Assembly (NCBI GenBank): GCA_047601665.1
Contig: JASGIT010000001.1
Span: 3,224,001 to 3,288,000 of the forward strand
Length of the DNA: 64,000 bases
Origin: JASGIT01 sp047601665
Lineage (GTDB): Bacteria; Pseudomonadota; Gammaproteobacteria; Burkholderiales; Burkholderiaceae_C
Reading direction: 5' to 3'
The position numbers were made by a program, and so were the translations under genes. The notes below the pieces were generated by a model that saw only the letters and a list, made by a program, of their open reading frames with translations, was not told the origin of the DNA and made no database searches. Below, piece by piece: positions 49,158 to 59,543 of the stretch (positions are counted from its first letter, which is position 1; the number at the start of each line of letters is the position of its first letter).

Positions 49158-50474
49158 ATGCTGACCACTCTCGCCTACTCAATGGTCATCGTCTTCATGG
49201 CGCTGATCATGACCAAGCGCCTCTCGGCGATGGTGGCGCTGATCGTGGTGCCGATCCTCTTCGGCCTGATTGGCGGTTTCGGCATGGGCCTGGGGCCGAT
49301 GATGCTGGATGGCATCAAGAAGCTCGCGCCCACGGGCGTGATGCTGATGTTCGCCATCATGTACTTCGGCATCATGATCGACGCCGGGCTGTTCGACCCC
49401 GTGGTCAAGCTGGTGCTGCGGGTGGTAGGCAACAGCCCGACCAAGATCGTGGTGGGTACCTTCTTGCTGGCAGCCGGCGTGTCGCTGGACGGCGACGGCT
49501 CCACCACCTACATGATCACCTGCGCGGCCATGATGCCGCTGTACACCCGGCTGGGCCTGAACCGGCTGGTGCTGGCCTGCGTGGTGATGATGGCCGGGCA
49601 GCTCATGAACATCCTTCCCTGGGGCGGCCCCACGGCGCGCGCGGCCAGCGCGCTGGGCGTGGAGATGAGCAACGTCTTCGTGCCCATGATCCTGCCCATG
49701 ATCGTGACGGGCGCGTGGTGCACCTTCGTGGCCTTCGTCCTGGGCCGGCGCGAGACGCGCAGGCTGGGCAAGCTCCAGCTCCATGACATCCACGGCGGCG
49801 ACCAGTCCATCGCCGAAGTCACGGGCGGCGACGCCTCGCTCGCGCGCCCCAAGCTGCTGTGGGTGAACGCGCTGCTCACCATCGTGCTGATGGTGCTGCT
49901 CATCAAGGACACCTTCCCGCTGGCCGTGCTGTTCATGATCGCCACCGCCATCGCGCTGATGATCAACTACCCCCGGCCCATGCAGCAGAAGGAGCGCATC
50001 GAGACCTATGCCGTCAACCTCGTTCCCGTGGTGGCGCTGATCTTCGCGGCGGGCATCTTCGTCGGCATCCTGTCGGGCACCAAGATGGTGGACGCCATGG
50101 CCAACAGCGTGATCAGCATGGTGCCCGAATGGATGGGCCCCTACATGGCCGTGGTGACGGCGGTGCTCTCCATTCCGTTCACCTTCTTCGTGTCGAACGA
50201 TGCGTTCTACTTCGGTATCCTGCCCATCCTGGCGAAGACGGCGGCGGTATACGGCATTGGCGCGACCGAGATCGCCCGCGCTTCGCTCGTCGGCCAGCAA
50301 GTCCACCTGCTGAGCCCGCTGGTCGCATCCACCTACCTGCTGGTGGGCCTGGCGAAAGTGGAGTTTGGCGACCACCAGCGCTTCACCCTGCTGTGGGCCA
50401 TGTCCGCGGCCGTCGTCATGCTCGTCACCATGCTGGTGCTGGGCGTCATTCCCATCATGGGGCACGCAGCATGA
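49158..50474 (+). CDS. CitMHS-family citrate/metal-citrate transporter
   Basis: 438 residues with about 11-12 membrane helices (YSMVIVFMALIMTKRLSAMV at the start is typical of CitMHS; MLMFAIMYFGIMIDAGLFDP; LAAGVSLDGDGSTTYMI). CitM and CitH of Bacillus import citrate with a divalent metal and protons. Its place right after the ATP-citrate-lyase-like genes strongly suggests it brings in their substrate. The stop overlaps the next gene by four bases (ATGA). Confidence 0.88.
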   Translation: MLTTLAYSMVIVFMALIMTKRLSAMVALIVVPILFGLIGGFGMGLGPMMLDGIKKLAPTGVMLMFAIMYFGIMIDAGLFDPVVKLVLRVVGNSPTKIVVGTFLLAAGVSLDGDGSTTYMITCAAMMPLYTRLGLNRLVLACVVMMAGQLMNILPWGGPTARAASALGVEMSNVFVPMILPMIVTGAWCTFVAFVLGRRETRRLGKLQLHDIHGGDQSIAEVTGGDASLARPKLLWVNALLTIVLMVLLIKDTFPLAVLFMIATAIALMINYPRPMQQKERIETYAVNLVPVVALIFAAGIFVGILSGTKMVDAMANSVISMVPEWMGPYMAVVTAVLSIPFTFFVSNDAFYFGILPILAKTAAVYGIGATEIARASLVGQQVHLLSPLVASTYLLVGLAKVEFGDHQRFTLLWAMSAAVVMLVTMLVLGVIPIMGHAA

Positions 50475-51580
50475 TCAGCCGCCGCCACGCTCTGGGCGCG
50501 CTTGCTGCCTACGCCACCGCTGCCCATGCGCAGGACGAACTGCTGGGCTACGCCGCCCGCAGCGCTCCGCCGCCCGGCTACCCGGCCAGCTACGCCACCA
50601 CCGTGCGCGCCGCCGAGGACGAAGGTCGCCTGACCATCCACTCCACCACCGACGAGCGCGTGGCCGCGCCGCTGGTGGCCGACTTCAAGCGCCTGTACCC
50701 GCGCATCGACGTGGCTTACGAAGACCTGGGCAGCACCGAGCTCTACTACCGCTTCATTGCCGAAAACCAGCTCGGCCAGCAAGCGGCGGACGTGCTTTGG
50801 AGTTCCGCCATGGACCAGATGGCGCAGCTGGCGGCCACGGGGCACGCGCTGGCCTATGCCAGCGTCGAAAAAGCGCACCTGCCCGCCTGGGCGCAGTGGC
50901 AGGACAAGCTCTGGGCCAGCACCTACGAGCCCGTGGTGTTCGCGTACCACAAACCCTCGCTGCCCGAGGCACAGGTGCCGCGCACCCATGCCGCGCTGGC
51001 GCAAGCCCTGGCGCGCGCGCAAGGCAAGGTGGTGGGGTACGACGTGCAGAAGTCAGGCGTCGGTTACTTCCTCGCCACGCAAGACGCCGCCGCCAACCCC
51101 GACACCTTCTGGGCCATCGCCCAGGCCATGGGCGCGGCCCGCGCGCGCCTGCAACTCACCACCGACGCCATGGTGCGCCAGCTGGCCGATGGCCGCGCCA
51201 CGCTGGGCGTGAACCTGCTGGGCGCCTACACCGTGGCCCAGGCGCAGCGCCAGAGCACGCTGGGCGTGGTCTTCCCCGAGGACTACACCCTGGTCAGTTC
51301 GCGTGTGCTGCTCATCAACGCCCGCTCCGCGCACCCTAACGCGGCGCGGCTGTGGGTGGACTACCTGCTGTCGCAACGTGGCCAGACCGTGATGGCGACG
51401 GCCGCGCGCTTGTACGCGCTGCGCGACGATGTCCAAGGGCAGACGACCGGCGCGGCCCTGCGCCAGCAGTTGAGCGCGCACGCCCGGCCCATCGCCCTGG
51501 GGGCGGAACTGGCCGCGCCGCTGGCCAGCAATGCCTACCGCGATTTCATCCTGCGCTGGCGCGCTGCGATGAAATCCTGA
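50471..51580 (+). CDS. Periplasmic solute-binding protein of the citrate-type locus (copy 2)
   Basis: 369 residues; short signal (SRRHALGALAAYATAAHA, possibly Tat-like with RR). It is paralogous to the protein at 41848-42918: both share VLWSSAMD, a GHAL-YAS segment, EPV-FAY, and HPNAARLW-DYLLSQRGQ. It is translationally coupled to the CitMHS transporter through ATGA, with no ABC permease. It may capture substrate for the transporter or signal to the TctE-like kinase. Converges with ybdD. Confidence 0.85.
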   Translation: MISRRHALGALAAYATAAHAQDELLGYAARSAPPPGYPASYATTVRAAEDEGRLTIHSTTDERVAAPLVADFKRLYPRIDVAYEDLGSTELYYRFIAENQLGQQAADVLWSSAMDQMAQLAATGHALAYASVEKAHLPAWAQWQDKLWASTYEPVVFAYHKPSLPEAQVPRTHAALAQALARAQGKVVGYDVQKSGVGYFLATQDAAANPDTFWAIAQAMGAARARLQLTTDAMVRQLADGRATLGVNLLGAYTVAQAQRQSTLGVVFPEDYTLVSSRVLLINARSAHPNAARLWVDYLLSQRGQTVMATAARLYALRDDVQGQTTGAALRQQLSAHARPIALGAELAAPLASNAYRDFILRWRAAMKS

Positions 51581-51600
51581 GTCCAGGCCGTCACAGGCTC

Positions 51601-51822
51601 TCAGCAGCAGCCCGTCTTGCCCCGCCCATACCGCGCCTCCAGCCGGTTGCGGAAGAATTCCTCATAGCTCATGGGCTGGCGGTCGGGGTGCGTGGCCGCC
51701 ATGTGCGTCAGGTAGTTGTCGTAGTCCGGCAAACCCACCATCAGCCGCAGCGACTGGCGCACCGAGCGCACGGAGCGCGCCAGGTAGCGCCCCGCCTCGG
51801 GCAGCGTGCGTGCGGAGTTCAA
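51601..51822 (-). CDS. ybdD: YbdD/YjiX-family small protein
   Basis: 73 residues. Core VGLPDYDNYLTHMAATHPD and MSYEEFFRNRLEARYG are diagnostic of the family found beside cstA-type transporters; in E. coli these small proteins pair with CstA and BtsT. Start TTG at 51822 overlaps the cstA stop (TTGA); no ATG fits the family length. Ends in two cysteines (GKTGCC). Confidence 0.88.
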   Translation of the reverse strand: MNSARTLPEAGRYLARSVRSVRQSLRLMVGLPDYDNYLTHMAATHPDRQPMSYEEFFRNRLEARYGRGKTGCC

Positions 51823-53891
51823 TGCGCCCCCTTCGGCAGCGGCTGCGACAGGTCCGCCGCTTCGTAGGGCGTCTCCTGCACCGTGGGCCGGTTGGCGGCC
51901 AGCGCGGCGCGGGAGGCCTTCACGGTGTAGACCAGGATGCTCAGCACCACGAACATGAACAGCGCGCACAGGGCGGCGTCCAGCCGGTCGTTGAAGATGA
52001 TGCGGGCCATGGCCTCGGGCGTTTTGGCCGGGGCCACCAGGGTGCCGGCGGCCAGGCCATCCACGTACCTGGCCGCGTGCGCGAGAAAGCCCACTGTCGG
52101 GTCGCTGGAGAAAATCTTTTGCCAGCCGGCGGTCAGCGTGCAGATCAGCAGCCACGCGGCGGGTGCGATGGCGACCCAGGCGTAGCGCTCGCGCTTCATG
52201 CGGAACAGCACCACCACGGCCAGCAGCAGCGCCACGGCGGCCAGCATCTGGTTGCTGATGCCGAACAGCGGCCACAGCGTGTTGATGCCGCCCAGCGGAT
52301 CGACCACGCCTTGGTACAGGAAGTAGCCCCAGGCCGCCACCGTGAGCGCGGTGGCGAGCAGGTTGGAGACCAGCGAGTCGGTCTTCTTCATGGCGGGAAC
52401 GAAGGTGCCCAGCAGGTCCTGCAGCATGAAGCGGCCCGAGCGCGTGCCCGCGTCCACGGCCGTCAGGATGAACAGCGCCTCGAACAGGATGGCGAAGTGG
52501 TACCAGAAGGCCATCATGGCCTGCCCGCCCACCACCTGGTGCAGGATGTGCGCCATGCCCACGGCCAGCGTGGGCGCGCCGCCCGCGCGGCCCAGGATGG
52601 TGTGTTCGCCCACGTTCTGCGCGGTCTGCAGCAGCATGTCGGGCGTGACGGTGAAGCCCCAGCCCGAGATGGTCTGCGCCGCCGATTGCACGGTGGTGCC
52701 GACCAGCGCGGCGGGGCTGTTCATGGCGAAGTACACGCCCGGCTCGATGCACGAGGCCGCCACCAGCGCCATGATGGCGACGAACGATTCGGCCAACATG
52801 CCGCCATAGCCGATGAAGCGGGCGTGGCCCTCGCTCTCCAGCATCTTCGGCGTGGTGCCCGATGAAATCAGCGCGTGGAAGCCCGACACCGCCCCGCAGG
52901 CAATGGTGATGAACAGGAAGGGGAACAGGTTGCCCGACCACACCGGGCCGTGGCCGTCGGCGAACTTGGTGATTGCCGGCATCTGCAGCGGCGGCATCAC
53001 GATGGCGATGCCGACGGCCAGCGCCAGGATGGTGCCAATCTTCAGGAAGGTCGAGAGGTAATCGCGCGGCGCCAGCAGCAGCCACACCGGGATGCTGGCG
53101 GCGATGAAGCCGTAGGCCACCAGGATCCAGGTCAGCGCCTTGCCGTCGAAGGTGAAGGCGGCCGCCCAGGCCGGGTTCTGGCTCACGGCCTGGCCGCCGA
53201 AGATGGCGGCCATCAGCAGCACGAAGCCGATGATCGAAATTTCGCCAATGCGCCCGGGGCGGATGTAGCGCAGGTACAGGCCCATGAACAGCGCGATCGG
53301 AATCGTCGCCCCCACGGTGAAGGTGCCCCAGGGCGACTCGGCCAGCGCCTTGACCACGATCAGCGCCAGCACCGCCAGGATGATGATCATGATCATGAAG
53401 GTGCCGAACAGCGCGATCAGGCCCGGGATCGGCCCCATCTCCTGCTTGACCAGGTCGCCCAGCGAGCGCCCGTCGCGCCGGGTGGAGATGAACAGGATGA
53501 TGAAGTCCTGCACCGCCCCGGCGAACACTACGCCCGCCAGAATCCACAACATGCCCGGCAGGTAGCCCATCTGCGCCGCCAGCACCGGCCCCACCAGCGG
53601 CCCCGCGCCGGCGATGGCGGCGAAGTGGTGGCCGAACAGCACGTTCTTGTCGGTGGGGCAGTAGTCCAGCCCGTCGTTATGCCGCCAGGCGGGCGTCTTG
53701 CGCGACGGGTCCACGCCCAGCACCGTGTTGGCGATGAACAGGCTGTAGTAGCGGTAGGAGATGAGGTAGGTGCAGATGGCGGCGGTCACCAGCCACATGG
53801 CGTTGATCGTCTCCCCGCGCGACAGGGCCACGGTGCCCAGGGCAATGGCGCCCACGATGGCAACGATCAGCCAGATCAGGTGTTTTTTCAC
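51819..53891 (-). CDS. cstA: Carbon starvation protein CstA (pyruvate/peptide transporter)
   Basis: 690 residues, close to E. coli CstA (701), with many membrane helices. Recognised by HFAAIAGAGPLVGPVLAAQM, WILAGVVFAGAVQDF, and HALISSGTTPKMLESE. The start is GTG at 53891 with GGAGA five bases upstream; the frame extends to an earlier ATG without such a site. Takes up pyruvate or peptides when preferred carbon runs out. Forms an operon with ybdD. Confidence 0.93.
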   Translation of the reverse strand: MKKHLIWLIVAIVGAIALGTVALSRGETINAMWLVTAAICTYLISYRYYSLFIANTVLGVDPSRKTPAWRHNDGLDYCPTDKNVLFGHHFAAIAGAGPLVGPVLAAQMGYLPGMLWILAGVVFAGAVQDFIILFISTRRDGRSLGDLVKQEMGPIPGLIALFGTFMIMIIILAVLALIVVKALAESPWGTFTVGATIPIALFMGLYLRYIRPGRIGEISIIGFVLLMAAIFGGQAVSQNPAWAAAFTFDGKALTWILVAYGFIAASIPVWLLLAPRDYLSTFLKIGTILALAVGIAIVMPPLQMPAITKFADGHGPVWSGNLFPFLFITIACGAVSGFHALISSGTTPKMLESEGHARFIGYGGMLAESFVAIMALVAASCIEPGVYFAMNSPAALVGTTVQSAAQTISGWGFTVTPDMLLQTAQNVGEHTILGRAGGAPTLAVGMAHILHQVVGGQAMMAFWYHFAILFEALFILTAVDAGTRSGRFMLQDLLGTFVPAMKKTDSLVSNLLATALTVAAWGYFLYQGVVDPLGGINTLWPLFGISNQMLAAVALLLAVVVLFRMKRERYAWVAIAPAAWLLICTLTAGWQKIFSSDPTVGFLAHAARYVDGLAAGTLVAPAKTPEAMARIIFNDRLDAALCALFMFVVLSILVYTVKASRAALAANRPTVQETPYEAADLSQPLPKGAH

Positions 53892-53975
53892 GTTGTCTCC
53901 TTTTCCGAGTAAGGCCATGGGTTTTAGCATGGGCGGGCACACCCATGCTGCGCTTTACACAACAGGAACCCCTCC

Positions 53976-54791
53976 ATGAACTACCGCTTCTCCGTCCTGA
54001 TCATTGGCGACGAAATCCTCTCCGGCAAACGGCAGGATGGGCACCTTGCCAAGGCCATCGCCATCCTGGCCGAGCGCGGCCTGGCGCTTTCCGGCGCGGA
54101 GTACGCGGGCGACGACCTGCACGCCATTGCCGCGCGACTCGGGCGGCTGTTCGCCAGCGGTGACCAGGTTTTCAGCTTTGGCGGCATTGGCGCCACGCCC
54201 GATGACCACACGCGCCAGGCCGCCGCGCTCGCGCTGGGCCAGCCGCTGGCGCTGCACCCGCTGGCCGAGGCGCGCATCCGCGAGCGCATGGCCGACATCG
54301 CCCGCGAAAAAGGCGAGCCGCTCGACCCCGACCGCGCCGACAACCGCCAGCGCCTGCAAATGGGCATGTTCCCGGCGCAGGCGCAGATCATCGAGAACCC
54401 GTACAACAAAATTCCCGGCTTCAGCTGCATGGGCGGGCAGGGCGGCTGGGTGCACTTTCTGCCCGGCTTCCCGGTCATGGCCTGGCCCATGATGGCGGCG
54501 GTGCTCGACGCGCGCTACCGCGACGGCTTCCACCAGCATGTGCAGGCCGAGCGCTCGGTCAAGGTCTATGGCGCGATGGAGTCCGCGCTCACGCCGTGGA
54601 TGGTGGAACTGGAGCAGCGCTTTCCGGCCATCAAGGTGTTCAGCCTGCCATCGGTGGGCCATGCGGGCGAGGCGGCGCACATCGAACTCGGGGTGAAAGG
54701 GCCGCCGGAGGCCGTGGCACAGGCATGGCCCGTGCTGCACGCGCGGTTGCACCAAAGTGGACTGAAATTGAGCGCTGAAATGGTGCGATAG
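53976..54791 (+). CDS. CinA-like molybdopterin-binding domain protein
   Basis: 271 residues. The N-terminal part is a MoCF/CinA-type domain (IIGDEILSGKRQDGHLAK; FSFGGIGATPDDHTRQAA). The amidohydrolase domain of full CinA is absent, as in many betaproteobacterial versions; the C-terminal third is unassigned. Family role: possibly nucleotide (FAD or NMN) housekeeping. AGGAA 8 bases before ATG. The end of its coding region overlaps NtrC-like sites for glnA. Confidence 0.8.
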   Translation: MNYRFSVLIIGDEILSGKRQDGHLAKAIAILAERGLALSGAEYAGDDLHAIAARLGRLFASGDQVFSFGGIGATPDDHTRQAAALALGQPLALHPLAEARIRERMADIAREKGEPLDPDRADNRQRLQMGMFPAQAQIIENPYNKIPGFSCMGGQGGWVHFLPGFPVMAWPMMAAVLDARYRDGFHQHVQAERSVKVYGAMESALTPWMVELEQRFPAIKVFSLPSVGHAGEAAHIELGVKGPPEAVAQAWPVLHARLHQSGLKLSAEMVR

Positions 54792-54825
54792 GCAAATCGG
54801 CTGCAATTTGCACAAAAAAGGTGCG
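54748..54825 (+). promoter_or_regulatory. NtrC-like enhancer sites for glnA
   Basis: Three matches to the NtrC dyad (GCAC-N7-GTGC in E. coli): TGCACCAAAGTGGACTG at 54748-54764, AGCGCTGAAATGGTGCG at 54771-54787, and TGCACAAAAAAGGTGCG at 54809-54825, the best. The first two lie wholly or mostly inside the 3' end of the CinA-like gene. They are 20 to 97 bases upstream of the sigma-54 promoter. Confidence 0.7.
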
Positions 54826-54842
54826 AACTGGATGTCATTGCC

Positions 54843-54859
54843 TTGGCACGCAACCTGCT
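54843..54859 (+). promoter_or_regulatory. Sigma-54 promoter of glnA
   Basis: TTGGCACGCAACCTGCT. The invariant GG (54845-54846) and GC (54857-54858) are exactly 10 bases apart, as sigma-54 requires. About 57 bases separate the -12 element from the glnA start. NtrC is encoded in the same cluster. Confidence 0.88.
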
Positions 54860-54915
54860 TATGATTGCTCGTTCTGTTTTTTAACCAAGCCCCTTCAGTC
54901 TTTTTGGAGAACCCG

Positions 54916-56331
54916 ATGGCCAAGACCGTTGCAGACGTGATGAACATGGTGAGCGAGAACGAAGTCAAGTTCGTTGACTTCCGCTTCACCGATACCCGTG
55001 GCAAGCAGCAGCACGTGACCGTGCCCGTGTCGCACTTTGACGAAGACAAGTTCGGCGCCGGCCATGCGTTCGACGGCTCGTCCATCGCCGGCTGGAAGGG
55101 TATCGAAGCCTCCGACATGCAGCTCGTGCCCGATCCGAACACGGCCATCATCGACCCCTTCTTCGAAGAAACCACGCTGGTGCTGACCTGCGACGTGATC
55201 GAGCCCAGCGACGGCAAGGCCTATGACCGCGACCCGCGCTCCATCGCCAAGCGCGCCGAAGCCTACCTGAAGGCCTCCGGCCTGGGCGATACCGCCTTCT
55301 TCGGCCCCGAGCCCGAGTTCTTCCTGTTCGACGGCGTGCGCTGGAGCACCGACCCGAACAACACCTTCTACGAAATCGAAGAGTACGAAGCGCCCTGGAA
55401 CACCGGCTCCAAGCTCGAAGGTGGCAACCGCGGCCACCGTCCCACCGTCAAGGGCGGCTACTTCCCCGTGCCCCCGGTCGACAGCACGCAGGACATGCGC
55501 GCCGAGATGTCGCTGGTGCTCGAAGCCGTGGGCATTCCGGTCGAAGTGTTCCACCACGAAGTGGCGGGCGCGGGCCAGAACGAGATCGGCACCAAGTTCA
55601 GCACCCTGGTGGAGCGCGCCGACTGGACGCAGCTGCAGAAGTACGTGATCCACAACGTGGCCAACACCTACGGCAAGACCGCCACCTTCATGCCCAAGCC
55701 CTACCACGGCGACAACGGCTCGGGGATGCACGTGCACCAGTCCGTCTGGAAGGACGGCAAGAACCTGTTCGCGGGCGACGGCTACGCCGGCTTGTCGGAC
55801 TTCGCGCTGTACTACATCGGCGGCATCATCAAGCACGCCCGCGCGCTCAACGCCATCACCAACCCCGGCACCAACAGCTACAAGCGCCTGGTGCCGCACT
55901 TCGAGGCGCCCGTGAAGCTGGCCTACTCGGCCAAGAACCGCTCGGCTTCCATCCGCATTCCCTACGTGAGCAACCCCAAGGGCCGCCGCGTGGAAGCGCG
56001 CTTCCCCGATCCGCTGATGAACCCCTACCTGGGCTTCGCCGCGCTGCTGATGGCCGGCCTGGACGGCGTGGAAAACAAGATCCACCCCGGCGAAGCAGCC
56101 ACCAAGGACCTGTACCACCTGCCGCCCGAGGAAGACAAGCTGGTGCCCACCGTGTGCCACAGCCTCGACCAGGCGCTGGAGCACCTGGACAAGGACCGCG
56201 CCTTCCTGACTAAGGGCGGCGTGTTCACCGACTCCATGCTCGACGCCTACATCGAACTGAAGATGACCGAAGTGACGCGTATGCGCATGTCGGTGCACCC
56301 GGCCGAGTACGACATGTACTTCTCGCTGTGA
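54916..56331 (+). CDS. glnA: Glutamine synthetase, type I
   Basis: 471 residues. Makes glutamine from glutamate and ammonia with ATP. Signatures: FDGSSIAGWKGIEASDM, FGPEPEFFLFD, NGSGMHVHQSVWKDG, and KNRSASIRIPYV. The adenylylated tyrosine is present in KDLYHLPPEE, so activity is probably controlled by GlnE/PII. GGAGA lies 5 bases before ATG 54916. A sigma-54 promoter and NtrC sites sit upstream, and a terminator follows. Confidence 0.97.
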   Translation: MAKTVADVMNMVSENEVKFVDFRFTDTRGKQQHVTVPVSHFDEDKFGAGHAFDGSSIAGWKGIEASDMQLVPDPNTAIIDPFFEETTLVLTCDVIEPSDGKAYDRDPRSIAKRAEAYLKASGLGDTAFFGPEPEFFLFDGVRWSTDPNNTFYEIEEYEAPWNTGSKLEGGNRGHRPTVKGGYFPVPPVDSTQDMRAEMSLVLEAVGIPVEVFHHEVAGAGQNEIGTKFSTLVERADWTQLQKYVIHNVANTYGKTATFMPKPYHGDNGSGMHVHQSVWKDGKNLFAGDGYAGLSDFALYYIGGIIKHARALNAITNPGTNSYKRLVPHFEAPVKLAYSAKNRSASIRIPYVSNPKGRRVEARFPDPLMNPYLGFAALLMAGLDGVENKIHPGEAATKDLYHLPPEEDKLVPTVCHSLDQALEHLDKDRAFLTKGGVFTDSMLDAYIELKMTEVTRMRMSVHPAEYDMYFSL

Positions 56332-56360
56332 TCGGGACGGGTTTGTAACCCCAACGGTTC

Positions 56361-56383
56361 AAGGCGGCGCAAGCCGCCTTTTT
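56361..56383 (+). terminator. Rho-independent terminator after glnA
   Basis: AAGGCGGC (56361-56368), loop GCAA, GCCGCCTT (56373-56380), then TTT. It should make most glnA transcripts end before the ntrBC genes, leaving those at lower level. Confidence 0.88.
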
Positions 56384-56401
56384 CATTGGATACTCCCCGG
56401 A

Positions 56402-56899
56402 ATGAAGACGACGCTCCTCCCCTTGTTGGCCGCTTTGCTGCTGGCGCCCGCTGCCTGGGCGCAAGACCGCATCTACCGCTGCGGCAACGAGTACACCAAC
56501 AACGTCAGCGAGGCCAAATCGCGTGGCTGCAAGCTGGTGGAAGGGGGCAATGTCACGGTGCTGGGCACGGTGCCCAGCCGCCCGTCCAGCAGCGTCGGCA
56601 CGGCCCGGGGCAGCGGCAGCAGCGCAGCGCCGCCAGCCGTGTCCAGCAGCGCCGACCAGCGCGCGCGCGATGCGGACCAGCGGGCCATTCTCGAAGCCGA
56701 GTTGCGCAAGGCCGAAACGCGCCGCGCCGACCTGGCCAAGGAATACAACAACGGTGCGCCCGAGCGCCTTGCGCTCGAACTGACCAACCCGCAGCTCTAC
56801 CAGGCGCGCATTGAGCAACTCAAGGAAGCGCTCACGCGCGCCGAGAGCGACGTGGCCGGCATCAGGCGCGAGCTGGGCCGCGTGCCGCCCGCCAATTGA
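56402..56899 (+). CDS. Exported coiled-coil protein, DUF4124-like
   Basis: 165 residues. Signal peptide ending AAWA-QDR at about residue 20, then a short cysteine pair (IYRCGNEYTNNVSEAKSRGC) resembling the DUF4124 N-terminus, a Ser/Ala-rich linker and a charged helix from about residue 85 (DQRARDADQRAILEAELRKA) likely to be a coiled coil. Function unknown. It lies between glnA and ntrB and its TGA overlaps the ntrB ATG by one base, so it is tied to ntrB translation. Confidence 0.75.
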   Translation: MKTTLLPLLAALLLAPAAWAQDRIYRCGNEYTNNVSEAKSRGCKLVEGGNVTVLGTVPSRPSSSVGTARGSGSSAAPPAVSSSADQRARDADQRAILEAELRKAETRRADLAKEYNNGAPERLALELTNPQLYQARIEQLKEALTRAESDVAGIRRELGRVPPAN

Positions 56900-57960
56900 T
56901 GGCCTCCACCGACCGCTTCCATTCGCTCGACCTGGTCTCCACGCTGGTCGCCGTGCTGCGGCCGCGCGACGGCACGGTGCTGTTCGCCAACGCGGCGCTG
57001 GAGAACATGCTGGGCCAGTCGCGCAGCACGCTGGAGGGCAGCGACTTCGCCCTGCTATTCGCCGATTCGACGCTGCTGAACATTGCGCTGGCCGACGCGC
57101 GCGGCAAGGAGTTCGCCGCGCTGCGCTACGAAGCCTGCCTGCGCCGCCAGGGGCAGGAGCCCATGCCCGTGCTGGCGCACGTGTCCACCATCGAACCCAC
57201 GGGCGAGGTGCTGGTGGAGCTCTGGCCGCTGGAGCAACATGCCCGCCAGGACCGCGAAGAACGCCTGCGCGAGCAGGCCCAGGCGCACCGCGAACTGATC
57301 CGCAATCTCGCGCATGAAATCAAGAACCCGCTGGGCGGCATACGCGGCGCGGCGCAGCTGCTCGAAATGGAACTGGCCACCCCCGAGCTGGCCGAGTACA
57401 CCCAGGTCATCGTGCACGAGGTCGACCGCCTGCAAGGGCTGGTGGACCGGCTGCTGGCCCCGCACCGCCACCCGCACCAGGTGGGCGACGTGAACATCCA
57501 CGAAGTCTGCGAGCGCGTGCGCTCCCTGGTGCTGGTGCAGTACCCGCAGGGCCTGCGCGTGCAGCGCGACTACGACACGTCGATTCCCGAATTCCGGGGC
57601 GACCGCCAGCAGCTCATCCAGGCCGTGCTCAACATCGTGCAGAACGCCGCCGAAGCGCTGGCCGAGCGCATTGCCGAAGGCGACGCGCTCATCACCCTGC
57701 GCACGCGCGTGGCGCGGCAGGTCACTTTCGGCCGCCAGCGCTACAAGCTGGCATTGGAATTGCATGTCATCGACAACGGGCCGGGTGTGCCCGATGCCAT
57801 CAAGGACAGAATCTTCTACCCCTTGGTATCGGGACGGGACGGCGGATCGGGTCTGGGCCTGACGTTGGCGCAGACCTTCGTGCAGCGGCACGACGGGTTG
57901 ATCGAATGCGACAGCCAGCCGGGGCGCACCGATTTCCGCATCCTCATTCCCTTGCCCTGA
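56899..57960 (+). CDS. ntrB: Nitrogen regulation histidine kinase NtrB
   Basis: 353 residues. N-terminal PAS-like domain (VLRPRDGTVLFANAALENML), then the H-box NLAHEIKNPLGGIRGAAQLL with phosphorylated His139, N-box QAVLNIVQNAAEAL and G-box GSGLGLTLAQ. Soluble. Under low nitrogen it phosphorylates NtrC; PII proteins switch it off. ATG 56899 overlaps the preceding stop; a TTG just upstream is less likely. Confidence 0.95.
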   Translation: MASTDRFHSLDLVSTLVAVLRPRDGTVLFANAALENMLGQSRSTLEGSDFALLFADSTLLNIALADARGKEFAALRYEACLRRQGQEPMPVLAHVSTIEPTGEVLVELWPLEQHARQDREERLREQAQAHRELIRNLAHEIKNPLGGIRGAAQLLEMELATPELAEYTQVIVHEVDRLQGLVDRLLAPHRHPHQVGDVNIHEVCERVRSLVLVQYPQGLRVQRDYDTSIPEFRGDRQQLIQAVLNIVQNAAEALAERIAEGDALITLRTRVARQVTFGRQRYKLALELHVIDNGPGVPDAIKDRIFYPLVSGRDGGSGLGLTLAQTFVQRHDGLIECDSQPGRTDFRILIPLP

Positions 57961-57997
57961 TGTTATGGACGACAAACTGCAAGGGGGCACAAGCCAC

Positions 57998-59530
<1,533 letters not shown>

Positions 59531-59543
59531 TTTTAAGCCAAAT

